This document shows positions 53,135-62,400 of a DNA stretch of 64,000 nucleotides, in pieces. Both the position numbers and the translations under genes were made by a program. Below the pieces are notes generated by a model that saw only the letters and a list, made by a program, of their open reading frames with translations, was not told where the DNA came from and did not search any database. Position 1 is the first letter of the stretch. Every line of letters starts with the position of its first letter. The stretch is from CAG-1782 sp964418255 (GTDB taxonomy: Bacteria; Bacillota; Clostridia; Christensenellales; DTU072), in the NCBI GenBank assembly GCA_964418255.1, contig CAYQKV010000010.1, forward strand, positions 22,629 through 86,628, read 5' to 3'.

Positions 53135-53192
53135 TAGCACTCACTTCTTTCGATTGCTAACTATATTATAGCACCTATTTTTAAGCTGTCAA
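53135..53192 (-). promoter_or_regulatory. hsp20 promoter with CIRCE element
   Basis: Minus strand: TTGACA (53187-53192), 16-base spacer, TATAAT (53165-53170). The CIRCE element TTAGCAATC-N9-GAGTGCTAA lies at 53135-53161, with one mismatch to consensus arms, right after the start site, so HrcA should repress the gene. Confidence 0.9.
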
Positions 53193-53403
53193 GGGATTTA
53201 AGATTATTTTGTGAAAATTTTTATATAAATTTTTCAACAAAATTTTCTTCTTCTCATTTACTGATATTATTGCCGCAAAAAGGCGAGCATAAACATAAAA
53301 GACCTGCGAATAAACGGGAAGGGAATCAAACGATATAAAAATAAAAACGAAACGCTTGATTTTTTCGCGCGCGTATGATATTATAATGAAGCGTTAAAAA
53401 AAT

Positions 53404-53479
53404 GCGGTATTAACTCAGCTGGTAGAGTGTCTTCTTGACGTGGAGAAAGTCAGCGGTTCGAGTCCGTTATACCGCACCA
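53404..53479 (+). tRNA. tRNA-Val (anticodon GAC)
   Basis: A 76-base gene with encoded CCA. The acceptor stem GCGGTAT pairs with ATACCGC. The anticodon loop TTGACGT is closed by TCTTC/GGAGA (one G-T pair) and gives anticodon GAC. The T loop is TTCGAGT. TATAAT upstream (near 53380) and TTGATT about 18 bases before it form the promoter; a terminator follows. Confidence 0.9.
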
Positions 53480-53481
53480 AT

Positions 53482-53514
53482 AAAAAAGGGTATCATATCG
53501 ATACCCTTTTTTCT
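53482..53514 (+). terminator. Terminator of tRNA-Val
   Basis: AAAAAGGGTATC pairs with GATACCCTTTTTT, ending in T. Confidence 0.85.
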
Positions 53515-53570
53515 TTGCGCGGTATACGGACCAACGAACCGCAGGTTATCAAATCGCTAACTCTTTCGTT

Positions 53571-53999
53571 TTACTCAATGAAAAAGTCCAACGTACAACC
53601 GAAATATTCGGCAAGTTTAATAATCGTTTCGGTTTTGGGTTTCTTCCCTCGTTTCCATTTCGAAATCATAGATTCGCCGAACCCGCAATCGTGCGCGACT
53701 CTGTATTGCGTTATTTCATTATCTTGTAATAACGATAGAAATTTATCGACAAATGAAACTTGTTCATAATCTGCTCGTTTTTCTCTGACGTCGGTCAATC
53801 CGAAAAGATAATCAACGGAACAATTCAATTCTTTCGCGACCCTTACTACACAATCGACAGAAGGAAAACTCCTTAAACTAAGCCACCCGGCGACAGCCCT
53901 TTCCGCTACTCCGATTTTTTTAGAAAATTTATTTACCGTCAATCCCGTTTGCGCCAGATAATCGTTTATGTTTTCCACAAAAACCGATAAGTACTCCAT
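53571..53999 (-). CDS. Double XRE-type HTH protein
   Basis: A 142-residue protein with two HTH domains. The first lies at about residues 8-68 (DYLAQTGLTVNKFSKKIGV and VERAV-like recognition helix AERAVAGWLS), the second at about 85-140 (FLSLLQDNEITQYRVAHDCG and ESMISKWKRG). Both match the XRE/HTH_3 family. Two domains in one chain could bind both halves of an operator. It converges on tRNA-Val; the target is unknown. Confidence 0.82.
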   Translation of the reverse strand: MEYLSVFVENINDYLAQTGLTVNKFSKKIGVAERAVAGWLSLRSFPSVDCVVRVAKELNCSVDYLFGLTDVREKRADYEQVSFVDKFLSLLQDNEITQYRVAHDCGFGESMISKWKRGKKPKTETIIKLAEYFGCTLDFFIE

Positions 54000-54104
54000 A
54001 ATATCTCCGCTTTATCCTGTTTATTTATGATAACCGTCGCGCCGCAGGACGGCATATATAAACGGGTTTCCCTCTGAAACAGCCGTCCGTTTTACTTTAC
54101 ATTT

Positions 54105-54752
54105 TCAATTTTCTTCGCAAATATTTTTGATTTTTTCTATGTCTCCGCCGCAAAGAATTTCGAGATTTTCGAATATTTTTTCCTTAGACCAATCCCACCA
54201 TTTCAATCTTAGCAAAAAGTCAATCGTTTCGTCGTCAAAACGCTTGCGTATTTCGCGGACGGGATTTCCTCCGACTATGCGATAAGGCAAGACGTCTTTC
54301 GTTACCACGGAATTTGCTCCTATTATCGCGCCGTCGCCGATATGCACGCCCGGTAAAATCGTTACGTTTTGTCCTATCCAGACGTCGTTTCCGACAACGG
54401 TATCGCCTTTATACGGCAAATCTTCGAGTTTCGGCGCGACCTTTTCCCAACCGTTACCCATTATATTAAAAGGATATGTCGTAAACGAATTCATACGGTG
54501 ATTTGCCCCGTTCATAATAAATTCAACGCCTTTCGCAATGGCGCAGAATTTACCGATAATCAACTTGTCGCCGATAAAATCATAATGATGCGTAACGTGC
54601 GCCTCGAAATTCTCCGCGCCTTCGTTATCGTCGTAATATGTATAATCTCCGACGATAATATTCGAACGCTTTATCACGTTTTTGATATAGCACAAACTCT
54701 TGATGTTTTCGTTCGGAAACGCTTTGTTCGGGTTCGGACCGAGTAATTCCAT
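54105..54752 (-). CDS. Vat/CatB-type xenobiotic acetyltransferase (left-handed beta-helix)
   Basis: A 215-residue hexapeptide-repeat enzyme. GPNPNKAFPNENIK at the start, the catalytic His in IMNGANHRMNSF and the helix repeats in VVGNDVWIGQNVTILPGVHI closely resemble Vat streptogramin A O-acetyltransferases and the CatB group. These transfer acetyl from acetyl-CoA to an antibiotic hydroxyl. Related proteins without resistance function exist, so an actual phenotype is not proven. AGGAGGG precedes the ATG. The gene lies among small accessory genes. Confidence 0.85.
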   Translation of the reverse strand: MELLGPNPNKAFPNENIKSLCYIKNVIKRSNIIVGDYTYYDDNEGAENFEAHVTHHYDFIGDKLIIGKFCAIAKGVEFIMNGANHRMNSFTTYPFNIMGNGWEKVAPKLEDLPYKGDTVVGNDVWIGQNVTILPGVHIGDGAIIGANSVVTKDVLPYRIVGGNPVREIRKRFDDETIDFLLRLKWWDWSKEKIFENLEILCGGDIEKIKNICEEN

Positions 54753-55145
54753 ACTTTCCCTCCTCTTATAATTTTATCATCCTTATATCGACTCAATAAA
54801 AGAATATCCGAAACTTTTTAATCCGTCAAGTACCCGAACCGCTCCACAGCATAGCGTATTCGCTTTCGCCCGTGCCGATAAGAGCGGTCCACGCGCCCGT
54901 ATGCCGCCTGCCTTATTTAACGAAACTCCTTCTATACGGTTACCGTTTAAGCCGATAAAGGCGACTGTTTCGTAGTTTTATGTGCATACATAAACTTTCG
55001 CTTGCGACAAAATACTTTTAACAATTATATCAAGAATACGTCCGAACGCGCAATTGTTTATACCGATAAATTTTCTTTTAATCGGTCACCTTGCGTTCCG
55101 TTTTCGGTTTTGCAGCTATCGCTTTCGCGCCGTCTCCGCACAAAT
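54753..55145. other. Intergenic region without recognisable gene
   Basis: About 390 bp between the Vat-like gene and the DUF4097-like gene. I see no promoter of consensus quality, no hairpin that stands out and no protein-like frame. Confidence 0.5.
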
Positions 55146-55562
55146 CTAACGCTTTATAAATTCTACTTCCGTATCTCCGTTGTTACAATCGACGGTCAAC
55201 GATTTTTCGCCGCCTTCTTTATTTAACGGCAGATTACATTCGCCTTTCTTAATCGTGCAGGAAACGGAAAATTCGTCCAAAGTTCCTACAATCGACCCTT
55301 TTATATCTCCGTTTTTAGCGGTCAAACCGACAGAATCGCCGCCGTTTAAGCGTTCGATTAGGATATTGCCGCCGTTTGCGTCTAAATTTACCAGTCCCTT
55401 AAACGACAAATCCGTTATTTTTATATCTTCGTTCGTCGTGCTTACCGACAACGAAATAAGCATATCGTCGGGTATTTCCATTCTGATTTTTCGATATTCG
55501 TCCGCCGCTTTCATCCCGATATAGTCCGTCCATTTTTTGTCGGATTCGAGCTTTACAATCAT
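55146..55562 (-). CDS. DUF4097-like beta-repeat protein, probably truncated
   Basis: A 138-residue protein with short beta-strand repeats typical of the DUF4097/adhesin-like fold: ISLSVSTTNEDIKITDLSF, LDANGGNILIERL, AKNGDIKGSIVG. Such domains usually form the extracytoplasmic part of larger membrane proteins; here signal peptide and membrane helix are missing, so it may be a stand-alone cytoplasmic form or a fragment. GGATAA lies before the ATG. Confidence 0.55.
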   Translation of the reverse strand: MIVKLESDKKWTDYIGMKAADEYRKIRMEIPDDMLISLSVSTTNEDIKITDLSFKGLVNLDANGGNILIERLNGGDSVGLTAKNGDIKGSIVGTLDEFSVSCTIKKGECNLPLNKEGGEKSLTVDCNNGDTEVEFIKR

Positions 55563-55660
55563 TTCTTTATCCTCAGATACTCGTTCGGGAATATTTCGTT
55601 CGGATTAGGTATTTTAGCGTTCATTTCTTTCATTGTTTCGATAATTTTTCCTTATAACTT

Positions 55661-56416
55661 TTATGCTTCGACAACAAGCATTTCTATTCTGTGGCTTACA
55701 ACCGTACAGCAGTCCAATCCGCAGAGTTTCAATTTGTCGTTTCTCCATATACTGTGCAAGTTTTGTTCGTCCACCGTTTTGTCGAACCTTTCCCTCAGCT
55801 CGGCATTGTGCCAATGCCCGAAAACCACGGTTTTATCTAACCCGCCGGGATAGTCGTGCTCGAATTTCATTATCATTAGCGGAGTTTTCGACCAACACGC
55901 TTTTTGCCAAATTTCCTCGCCGACATCGGAAAGATTTTCGGTAATAAAACGCAAGTTTTCCGTATCAAACGGAAGAAAACCGTGCAAAAACAGATGATTT
56001 TCCGTTTCGAAATAGTAAGGAAGGTTCAACAACCAGTCCATAACCTCCCCGTGTCCGAGTTTTTTTAAGTCGTAAGGCGAAAGCGTATCCGTTTCGGGAT
56101 TTTTCCCGAGAAAAGAATATACCGTTCTGTCTTCGCCGTTAAGAACGTCGATTTCCGAAAGACTGCGACGGAACAAAATTTTCCTCAGAATCAATTCGTG
56201 ATTACCAGTTAAACAAATCGGCGCGTTTTTATGAACGGACGACGTAAGGTAGTCGTAAATCCCTTTACTCCCCTTGCCTGTCTCCGCGCGACCGAAATTA
56301 TCCCCGCAGGAAATAAGCGTATGAAACGCATTCCCTTCTTCGTATCCGTATTCCGCAACCGCTTTCATAAGCGCGTCGTAATCACCGTGAGCGTCGGAAA
56401 AAACAAAATATTTCAT
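55661..56416 (-). CDS. Metallophosphoesterase
   Basis: A 251-residue calcineurin-like phosphoesterase. The metal motifs are in order: DAHGD near the start, GDNFGR, GNHE near residue 73, HGFLP near residue 147 and GHWH near 209. It resembles serine/threonine phosphatases of the PrpE/ApaH kind, which cut phosphoproteins or dinucleotides. The start was set at ATG 56416, with AAGGGG close by; a GTG two codons earlier is the alternative. Confidence 0.88.
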   Translation of the reverse strand: MKYFVFSDAHGDYDALMKAVAEYGYEEGNAFHTLISCGDNFGRAETGKGSKGIYDYLTSSVHKNAPICLTGNHELILRKILFRRSLSEIDVLNGEDRTVYSFLGKNPETDTLSPYDLKKLGHGEVMDWLLNLPYYFETENHLFLHGFLPFDTENLRFITENLSDVGEEIWQKACWSKTPLMIMKFEHDYPGGLDKTVVFGHWHNAELRERFDKTVDEQNLHSIWRNDKLKLCGLDCCTVVSHRIEMLVVEA

Positions 56417-56576
56417 ATCCACCCCTTTTCCCGCGTTTGATTTTCTACCCGCGTCTTTATATTATATCATCTTTACCCGAAATCACGACAAAAGAAAAGC
56501 GACGTTTCACCGACTTTATAGCGATGTACTAAATCTTGCTCATTTGAATACCGCATTGCGGCGCTTCGTTTAGAAA

Positions 56577-56606
56577 AAAGACACTGCTAAATGCAATGTC
56601 TTTCTA
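56577..56606. terminator. Hairpin between lipoprotein and phosphoesterase genes
   Basis: AAAGACACTGC pairs imperfectly with GCAATGTCTTT. Similar hairpins with AAAAAGACA arms occur in the tRNA-Asn-linked repeats (58010-58043). Confidence 0.55.
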
Positions 56607-56633
56607 ACACATAAATCATTTTAGAAAAATATC

Positions 56634-57224
56634 TTATTCCCAACCCTGTTCTTTAATATATTCTTTAATACCTTTATTTATTTTTGATACATCAACATCG
56701 GAAACCGCTTGCTTTTCATACGCGGTTGGTCTATCCCTTCGTAATGTATCTTGATAGACAAACTGTCTTATGTAATACTCATTTTGAACTCTTCCACCAT
56801 ACGAATTCTTTGCCGCAATTGTAAGATAGTAATATGTCTCTTCATTTCCACGATACAACTCTTCAGTTTTTCGAACTTCTATAAGTTGTACTGAAGCTGG
56901 GTCTTTGAAATTGCTCAACTCATTCGTTATTGCATAATAAATTTTTCCTTCATTTTCGTTTAATATTGCAGTACCTTTTGCCACATAACCACACCTTTTA
57001 CAACGGCTATCTTTTATATATCCTGCTGGAGTCAAATCGTGCTCTAATGGAGCTTCCTCTATTCCGCATAATACACATCGTCTGCTTTCAGTGCAAGTTT
57101 GTTGTTCCCTGTTCCAAACATGTTCACATTCTTCATCATTCTTACTTTCACCACAAGCACACAACAAGATTGACAAAATGCCAATAAAACTTATTGTTAA
57201 CAAAAAACTAACCACTTTTTTCAT
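56634..57224 (-). CDS. Lipoprotein of unknown function
   Basis: A 196-residue protein with a signal peptide ending in the lipobox ILLCAC (lipid-anchored at Cys). The mature part starts with Cys pairs CEHVWNREQQTC and CVLCG, then CKRCG, a possible zinc-binding segment. The C-terminal 110 residues are unlike any family I know (NEGKIYYAITNELSNFKDPA, YYYLTIAAKNSYGG). AT-rich, like the accessory genes that follow. Confidence 0.72.
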   Translation of the reverse strand: MKKVVSFLLTISFIGILSILLCACGESKNDEECEHVWNREQQTCTESRRCVLCGIEEAPLEHDLTPAGYIKDSRCKRCGYVAKGTAILNENEGKIYYAITNELSNFKDPASVQLIEVRKTEELYRGNEETYYYLTIAAKNSYGGRVQNEYYIRQFVYQDTLRRDRPTAYEKQAVSDVDVSKINKGIKEYIKEQGWE

Positions 57225-57315
57225 AGAATTCTCCTTTGTTTTTTAGTATAATAGATAAAAATTAGTTCTACATCTTAAACGTCTTTTCTTAAAATTATTC
57301 AATAACCTTTGCAAA

Positions 57316-57507
57316 TCATTTTTTTCGAAAGCCCTTTTTGTTTCTTGCTTTTAAGAAACTTTCAATAGAAGTTATCGGTATGTGCCATGGTGAACCTTCC
57401 TTGTCTTGCGTAGCATTTTCTATCAAACCTTTCCTACAATACTTTGCAACAGTTTGCTGAGTTAATCCAAGCCTTATTGCGGCTTCTCGTGTTCCAATAT
57501 CTCCCAT
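57316..57507 (-). CDS. Excisionase/MerR-like HTH protein
   Basis: A 63-residue protein consisting of a winged-helix HTH of the excisionase type: GTREAAIRLGLTQQTVAKYC, then SPWHIPITSIESFLKARNKK. Excisionases bend DNA in the removal of integrated elements; the tRNA-linked repeats nearby fit. It is transcribed from a consensus promoter that contains a palindrome, and it diverges from an XRE regulator. Confidence 0.75.
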   Translation of the reverse strand: MGDIGTREAAIRLGLTQQTVAKYCRKGLIENATQDKEGSPWHIPITSIESFLKARNKKGFRKK

Positions 57508-57531
57508 TGTCTATCTCCGTATTTTTTCTAC

Positions 57532-57560
57532 ATTATACATCACTTTATGATGTATGTCAA
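57532..57560 (-). promoter_or_regulatory. Excisionase gene promoter with operator palindrome in spacer
   Basis: Minus strand: TTGACA (57555-57560), 17-base spacer, TATAAT (57532-57537). The spacer is filled by the palindrome TACATCA...TGATGTA (57536-57554). A second imperfect palindrome TATCA...TGATA lies at 57569-57587, near the XRE gene start. The XRE protein probably binds both. Confidence 0.8.
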
Positions 57561-57594
57561 GCATAAAATATCATAATGTGTGATAATCTTTAAT

Positions 57595-57813
57595 ATGGAA
57601 GTGTCAAAAAAAATAGGAAATAATCTTAAGCAAGCGCGAAAAGATAAACATTTAACACAGCAAGAAGTAGCTGATATGATGAAAATGACACAGCAACAAT
57701 ATAGCCGTTTTGAAAACGGCATTTTTCAATTAAATTATGAGCAGATTCTTTTTTTATGCTCTCTCTACGAAATTTCTCCTAACGATTTATTTTACATCGG
57801 AAAGAACAAATAA
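57595..57813 (+). CDS. Small XRE-type regulator
   Basis: A 72-residue protein that is a single HTH_3 domain (NNLKQARKDKHLTQQEVADM, MTQQQYSRFENG). Start at ATG 57595. It diverges from the excisionase-like gene and the intergenic palindromes suggest it represses that gene and itself, as in phage or integrative-element control regions. Confidence 0.85.
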   Translation: MEVSKKIGNNLKQARKDKHLTQQEVADMMKMTQQQYSRFENGIFQLNYEQILFLCSLYEISPNDLFYIGKNK

Positions 57814-57835
57814 TTATAGCAATCCACAATCTAAA

Positions 57836-58090
57836 AACTTGCGAACCAACGGTCCCGACTGCGAGCACAGCTCTTGTCCGCTTTGGCTACGGGCAATTCA
57901 CCGGATTGTCCGTTTCGCGTCGCGCCCTGCCTGCGCTTCTCGGCTTCGCCTGCGATGCTATTGTGTTAATCCTCGGCTCATTGATTCGCCTTTCATATAT
58001 AGTAATAATTACAAAAAAGACATCGCTTTTGGCAATGTCTTTTTCGTAATGGCTCACCAAACCAATTAAAGGCGAACCCGTTTCCATTAG
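57836..58090. repeat. tRNA-Asn-linked repeat, outer (diverged) copy
   Basis: From GCGAACCAACGGTCCCGACT onward this copy is very similar to those at 63.1-63.9 kb, including GAGCACAGCTCTTGTCCGCT, the hairpin with ATTGTCCG, the ggcttcgcctgcga hairpin and an inverted tRNA-Asn-like T-arm segment (more mutated here). It ends with a terminator-like hairpin (AAAAAAGACA...TGTCTTTTT, about 58010-58043) and a decayed tRNA 3' end at TGGCTCACC. It is the left boundary of the 58.1-63.1 kb gene block. Confidence 0.75.
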
Positions 58091-58118
58091 GAGACGGCTT
58101 CGCCTTTATTGTGTATTT

Positions 58119-58168
58119 CAAGTAACAAAAACTGACGAGGGAAAATCCTCGGCAATTTTTGTTACTTG
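58119..58168 (-). terminator. Terminator at the end of the three-gene operon
   Basis: AAGTAACAAAAA pairs with TTTTTGTTACTT around an inner stem with CCGAGG/CCTCG. It overlaps the stop codon of the last gene. Confidence 0.75.
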
Positions 58169-59049
58169 TTTTTATCTTTTGACTGTAAATCTTGTGCTTT
58201 ATGCCTTTTCTTCCATTTTAGCAAGTAGGCTAAATAGAAAAATGTTGATAATAGACCAAGTGCAAAAATTATGATGAATATTACTTTACACGCCAAATAG
58301 CATTTATAGTTATCTGTTTGGAATGGACTAAAACATAGCGGTAAAATTATACATAAGAAAGAGAATGCGCCAAATATACATAATCCTGATTTCATGCCCT
58401 TCGGCAAACGCAACATTTCCTTCTTTGTTGATAGTTGTGCTATCTCATATTTGCAAGTTTCAATCTTAACATTATTTTGATCGATAGCATTATAATTATC
58501 CCTACGCCATATACCAACTACGCGAGGCGTTTCAAAAATTGCGGTGGAATAAAAAGAAGATGAAGATTGTTTTATGAGTGCCTTAATTGTGTTCTTTAAT
58601 ATCGTATATGAAAAGCTATCATTAATATATTTTGTCGCTATGCTATTCGGAATATCGTCTGAATTTAATTCTTCATCTTTTTCAAATACTAATCGCAACT
58701 CGCTCATTAAATCCAATGCTTGTTTCCAATAGGGTAACAAGACTTCAAATGAGATGTCCACTTGCTCGTTTTCCGGATAAAAGTCCTCAAGGTTATTATT
58801 ATTGAGCAGGTTATCTATATGCTCTAAAATAAACTCTTCTGCATCATCTTTATCCAGTTCTGCTTGTAGCCGAGCATTTTCGCTTTGTAGAAAGTTTAAT
58901 TCATTGTTCAGAGCATATAAATTTTCTTCAACCATCTCTCGCTCTCCGCTTATTGAGAGTAATTTGCTGGCAATAAAACCACCCAAAATGGCTACAAAAC
59001 TTGCTGCGGCAGCTGAAATAGTTGTTAAAAAAGAAGTTAAATCGTACAT
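58162..59049 (-). CDS. Membrane protein with coiled coil (unknown)
   Basis: A 295-residue protein. One N-terminal helix (LTTISAAAASFVAILGGFIASKLL), a coiled coil (EENLYALNNELNFLQSENA), a helical domain of about 120 residues and two helices near the C-terminus (GLCIFGAFSFLCIILPLCF, VIFIIIFALGLLSTFFYLAY) ending in a basic tail. I do not recognise a family. It is the last gene of the operon; its stop lies within the terminator. The large cytoplasmic region between helices suggests a partner or sensor role for the upstream membrane regulator. Confidence 0.6.
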   Translation of the reverse strand: MYDLTSFLTTISAAAASFVAILGGFIASKLLSISGEREMVEENLYALNNELNFLQSENARLQAELDKDDAEEFILEHIDNLLNNNNLEDFYPENEQVDISFEVLLPYWKQALDLMSELRLVFEKDEELNSDDIPNSIATKYINDSFSYTILKNTIKALIKQSSSSFYSTAIFETPRVVGIWRRDNYNAIDQNNVKIETCKYEIAQLSTKKEMLRLPKGMKSGLCIFGAFSFLCIILPLCFSPFQTDNYKCYLACKVIFIIIFALGLLSTFFYLAYLLKWKKRHKAQDLQSKDKNK

Positions 59050-59064
59050 ATGTTTTCTATTCCT

Positions 59065-59409
59065 TTATTCTAAAATCCGGATTACTCCTTCAATAAAAGC
59101 AATTTCTGCATCGTTCAATTTTTGCTTATAATTCACGACATACTTCACCAAAATTTTTGCGCCTTGCATCGCCAAGAAATTCTCGGCATTTATATACCAT
59201 TGAACATCATTTGTAGGCATTTCGGGATTAACTTTGTTCCATATGATAGTTTCAGTAAAATATTTTAGAGTTAATGAATTTATATATTCTTTCATCTCGT
59301 GATATTGTTGCGTAGCAAAATAGGAGCGAACTTTATTGACATCATCTATCAAATCCTTCATTTCTTCTACATCTTTGAATTTATCAAATATCTTCAAATA
59401 GTCATTCAT
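59065..59409 (-). CDS. Small helical protein of unknown function
   Basis: A 114-residue protein, mostly helical (YLKIFDKFKDVEEMKDLIDD, EGVIRILE at the end), with no motif I know. ATGA overlap couples it to the large regulator gene upstream, and the next gene starts 15 bp later. So the three genes form one operon. Confidence 0.6.
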   Translation of the reverse strand: MNDYLKIFDKFKDVEEMKDLIDDVNKVRSYFATQQYHEMKEYINSLTLKYFTETIIWNKVNPEMPTNDVQWYINAENFLAMQGAKILVKYVVNYKQKLNDAEIAFIEGVIRILE

Positions 59410-62400
59410 ACTTTTACTCCATAGCTTCTATTTTTCTCTTTGTCCCAGTAGAGTTTGGGATATTCGTTTTCGCTGAACACCCAAACATTCTCATTAAAGA
59501 TAAGGGCGTCATATTCATCCTTATATTCTTTGAAACCTATTAGACTCTTATCTTGAAGCATTTTGTCTGTCCATTTATTGGTTATATCGCGTTTATTGCT
59601 TGAACCATAATTGCCTATGCAAACAAATTCTGCAGTATCCAAACAATAACATGTTATGTCATCGTATCCTTGCTGTGTAAAACATATTCGCGCCACGTTT
59701 GCGGAAGGCTTATCCTCACCGAGAATGCTAGTTCCTATTTGAGCTTTAACACTACCAATAACAATGCAGTTTTTTATTATGCCACCCAAAAATGTATGTG
59801 ATATACCAGAAGCATAAGCACTTGACGAACTACCATAAGTATATATATCTGCATATACGATACAATAATTTATTTCCCCAGTATTTTTATGTGTAATTCC
59901 GCCAGATTCCCCAGCATCAAAATAAAGCCTATTGCCAGCCAAAGCGCTTACGCTCCCAAACACTTGACAATATTCTATTACACCATTATTTGTTTGTGTA
60001 ATACCACCAACTTGTCGTCCATTTACAGTTGCTAGAAACTTACAACTACGAATTGTCCCATTGTTGCTTTTTGCTAAGGAACAAGAAGACGAAGTTATGT
60101 TTTCCAAATATAAATTCTGAATGAGCCCATTATTAGTATTGATAAGCCCACCAGTAATCGTTATATTTGAGAGCTTATATCCTTTTCCGTCTAATATGCC
60201 CGTAAACGGATTGTTTTCATCTCCTAAAGTTTCAATAGCTATATTTTCAAAATCAATATCGCTTGTTAAGTAATAATAGCCCGCCAGATTTTGACTTATG
60301 TTTTTGAACTGATCTACTGTGCCGATTGCTACAAATTCCACACCTTGCTCCCAAACAGCGGCAAAAACTTTATTTCCATAGCTACCGGCAGAAATAACAA
60401 GCGATTTGTTAGGTGTATGGCTATCGGTTGAAATCCAACCTACAAAAGTATATCCTTTTCGTATCGGGTTGGTAATTGTTATATCTAAATCTTCAATTGT
60501 ATAGCTTTCAGCATTAGATAATACATTGCCTCCGTTTAATGAATAAGAGACTGTATAAGTTATTACATCCCATTTAGCGGTAACCTCTATGTTGTCGGCA
60601 ATATTCCAAACATTCAATCCAGCTCCAAGTTCATCAGTTAACTGCGCATTTATATTGAACCAGCCGACGAAGGTATATCCTACTTTTTCGGGCACATCAA
60701 ATGTGAAACTGCTATCAAAAATGACATCTTTAATTTCATTTCTATCGCCGTCGTTTGCATTTAATGTGATAGAATAATGATTTGCTTGCCATTTAGCGAT
60801 ATAGTTTAATTGGTGATTAGGCATAGGGAACTCGAAAACTAAATCATCTGACAGCAAATCATTCCCTTGATACCAACCAACAAAACTATATCCAGTATTT
60901 TCATTAGCCGTTAAAGTTACCGTACTCCCATATTCTTTTTCTCCGACACCAGAAATTAAGCCGCCTTTTTCATTATTACTTGTTACGTTAACGGTATATT
61001 TGTTAATATTCCAATGAGCGTAAACCGTAGCGTTATCGGCTATATTCCAATCAATAACACTTATACCAAACGAATCTGTATATTGAACATCACCCACATA
61101 CCAACCGGCAAAGGTTGCTTCTGTCCTTGTCGGCACAGGTAGTGAGAATGGACTATCAAAAATAAGTGTTTGGTCATTGCGAGACAGCTCATTTCCGCCG
61201 TTGACGTCTAAACTTACAGTGTAGCTATTCTTATTCCATTTAGCATAATAAGATATATCGTTATCTTGTATTGTAACTTCTAATTGTGTGTTCGTTGTTA
61301 CAAGCTCATTATTGCTATCGTACCAGCCTACCCAAGAATAGCCGTCGTTGGTATGTGCTGTTAAAGTATGTGTTGAATTATAATCAAAATCTCCTGTGCC
61401 AGTAATAGTTCCAGCGTTTACAAAGTTAAGGTTTGCAGATAGGTTATATTTATAGATTGTCCATTGTGCGTACAGTTCAATATCGGTTGAAATATTGTAA
61501 TTTACAAAGTCTTGTCCAGTAAGGTATTCATCGCCTGTACCGTCTGCCTTCGTGTTCCAAGCGGATAGGGTATAGCCAATCATTGAAAACGTTTTATCAT
61601 CACGAAGCGAAATATGTGAATCATATATTACTTCTTGCGTTTCTGTTTCGGTATTGCCATTGTTGGAATGGTATGTAATACTAAGTTCTTTTGCTATCCA
61701 ATTCGCAATTATAGTTGTATTTTTCAATATGGGCTGATTAAATTCGTAATCCCAACCAGAGAAAATATATCCGTCACGAGTAGGCATAAAGACATCTAAA
61801 TATTCACCTTCCATTATTGTTTTAGGTAATATATTTTCGCCACCATTGGTATCAAACGTTACGACATATAAAGGCTTCCTACGAATTGTCAAAGTATAGA
61901 CTTTTGACTGCCCAGCATAATTTTTAACAACGACGTAAAAAACATTATCGCCTGCCTGTAAATTTACTGTTCTATCTGAAATCAATATACCCAATGAAGT
62001 ATCTCTATATAACTGCCAACTATTGAGCATAGGAACGTCAAATCCGTCAATAGAATAAACGGTAATATCATTGTCAACAGTACAATATATCGACGAGTGT
62101 TCTTCATCTATCACATAGCCTGTATTCCCCATAATACGAGGTGAGCGTGGAATTAAGAAGAAGCACGCTAAAAAAATTATAATTATGGCTGCAGCGGCAA
62201 ATACAATTATAGATATAAGATATTTTCTGTTTGGCTTAGTATTGGATACGACAGTAGTTGAGGTTTCCGGTTGAATTTGTTCTGTAACATCTTCGTGTTC
62301 GACCATTTCATTGTCCAGAAGATAATCTATTGATATCCCAAAAATTTCTGACAGTTTTTTCAGCATACCAATATCAGGCTCGCCATTACCGCATTCCCAC

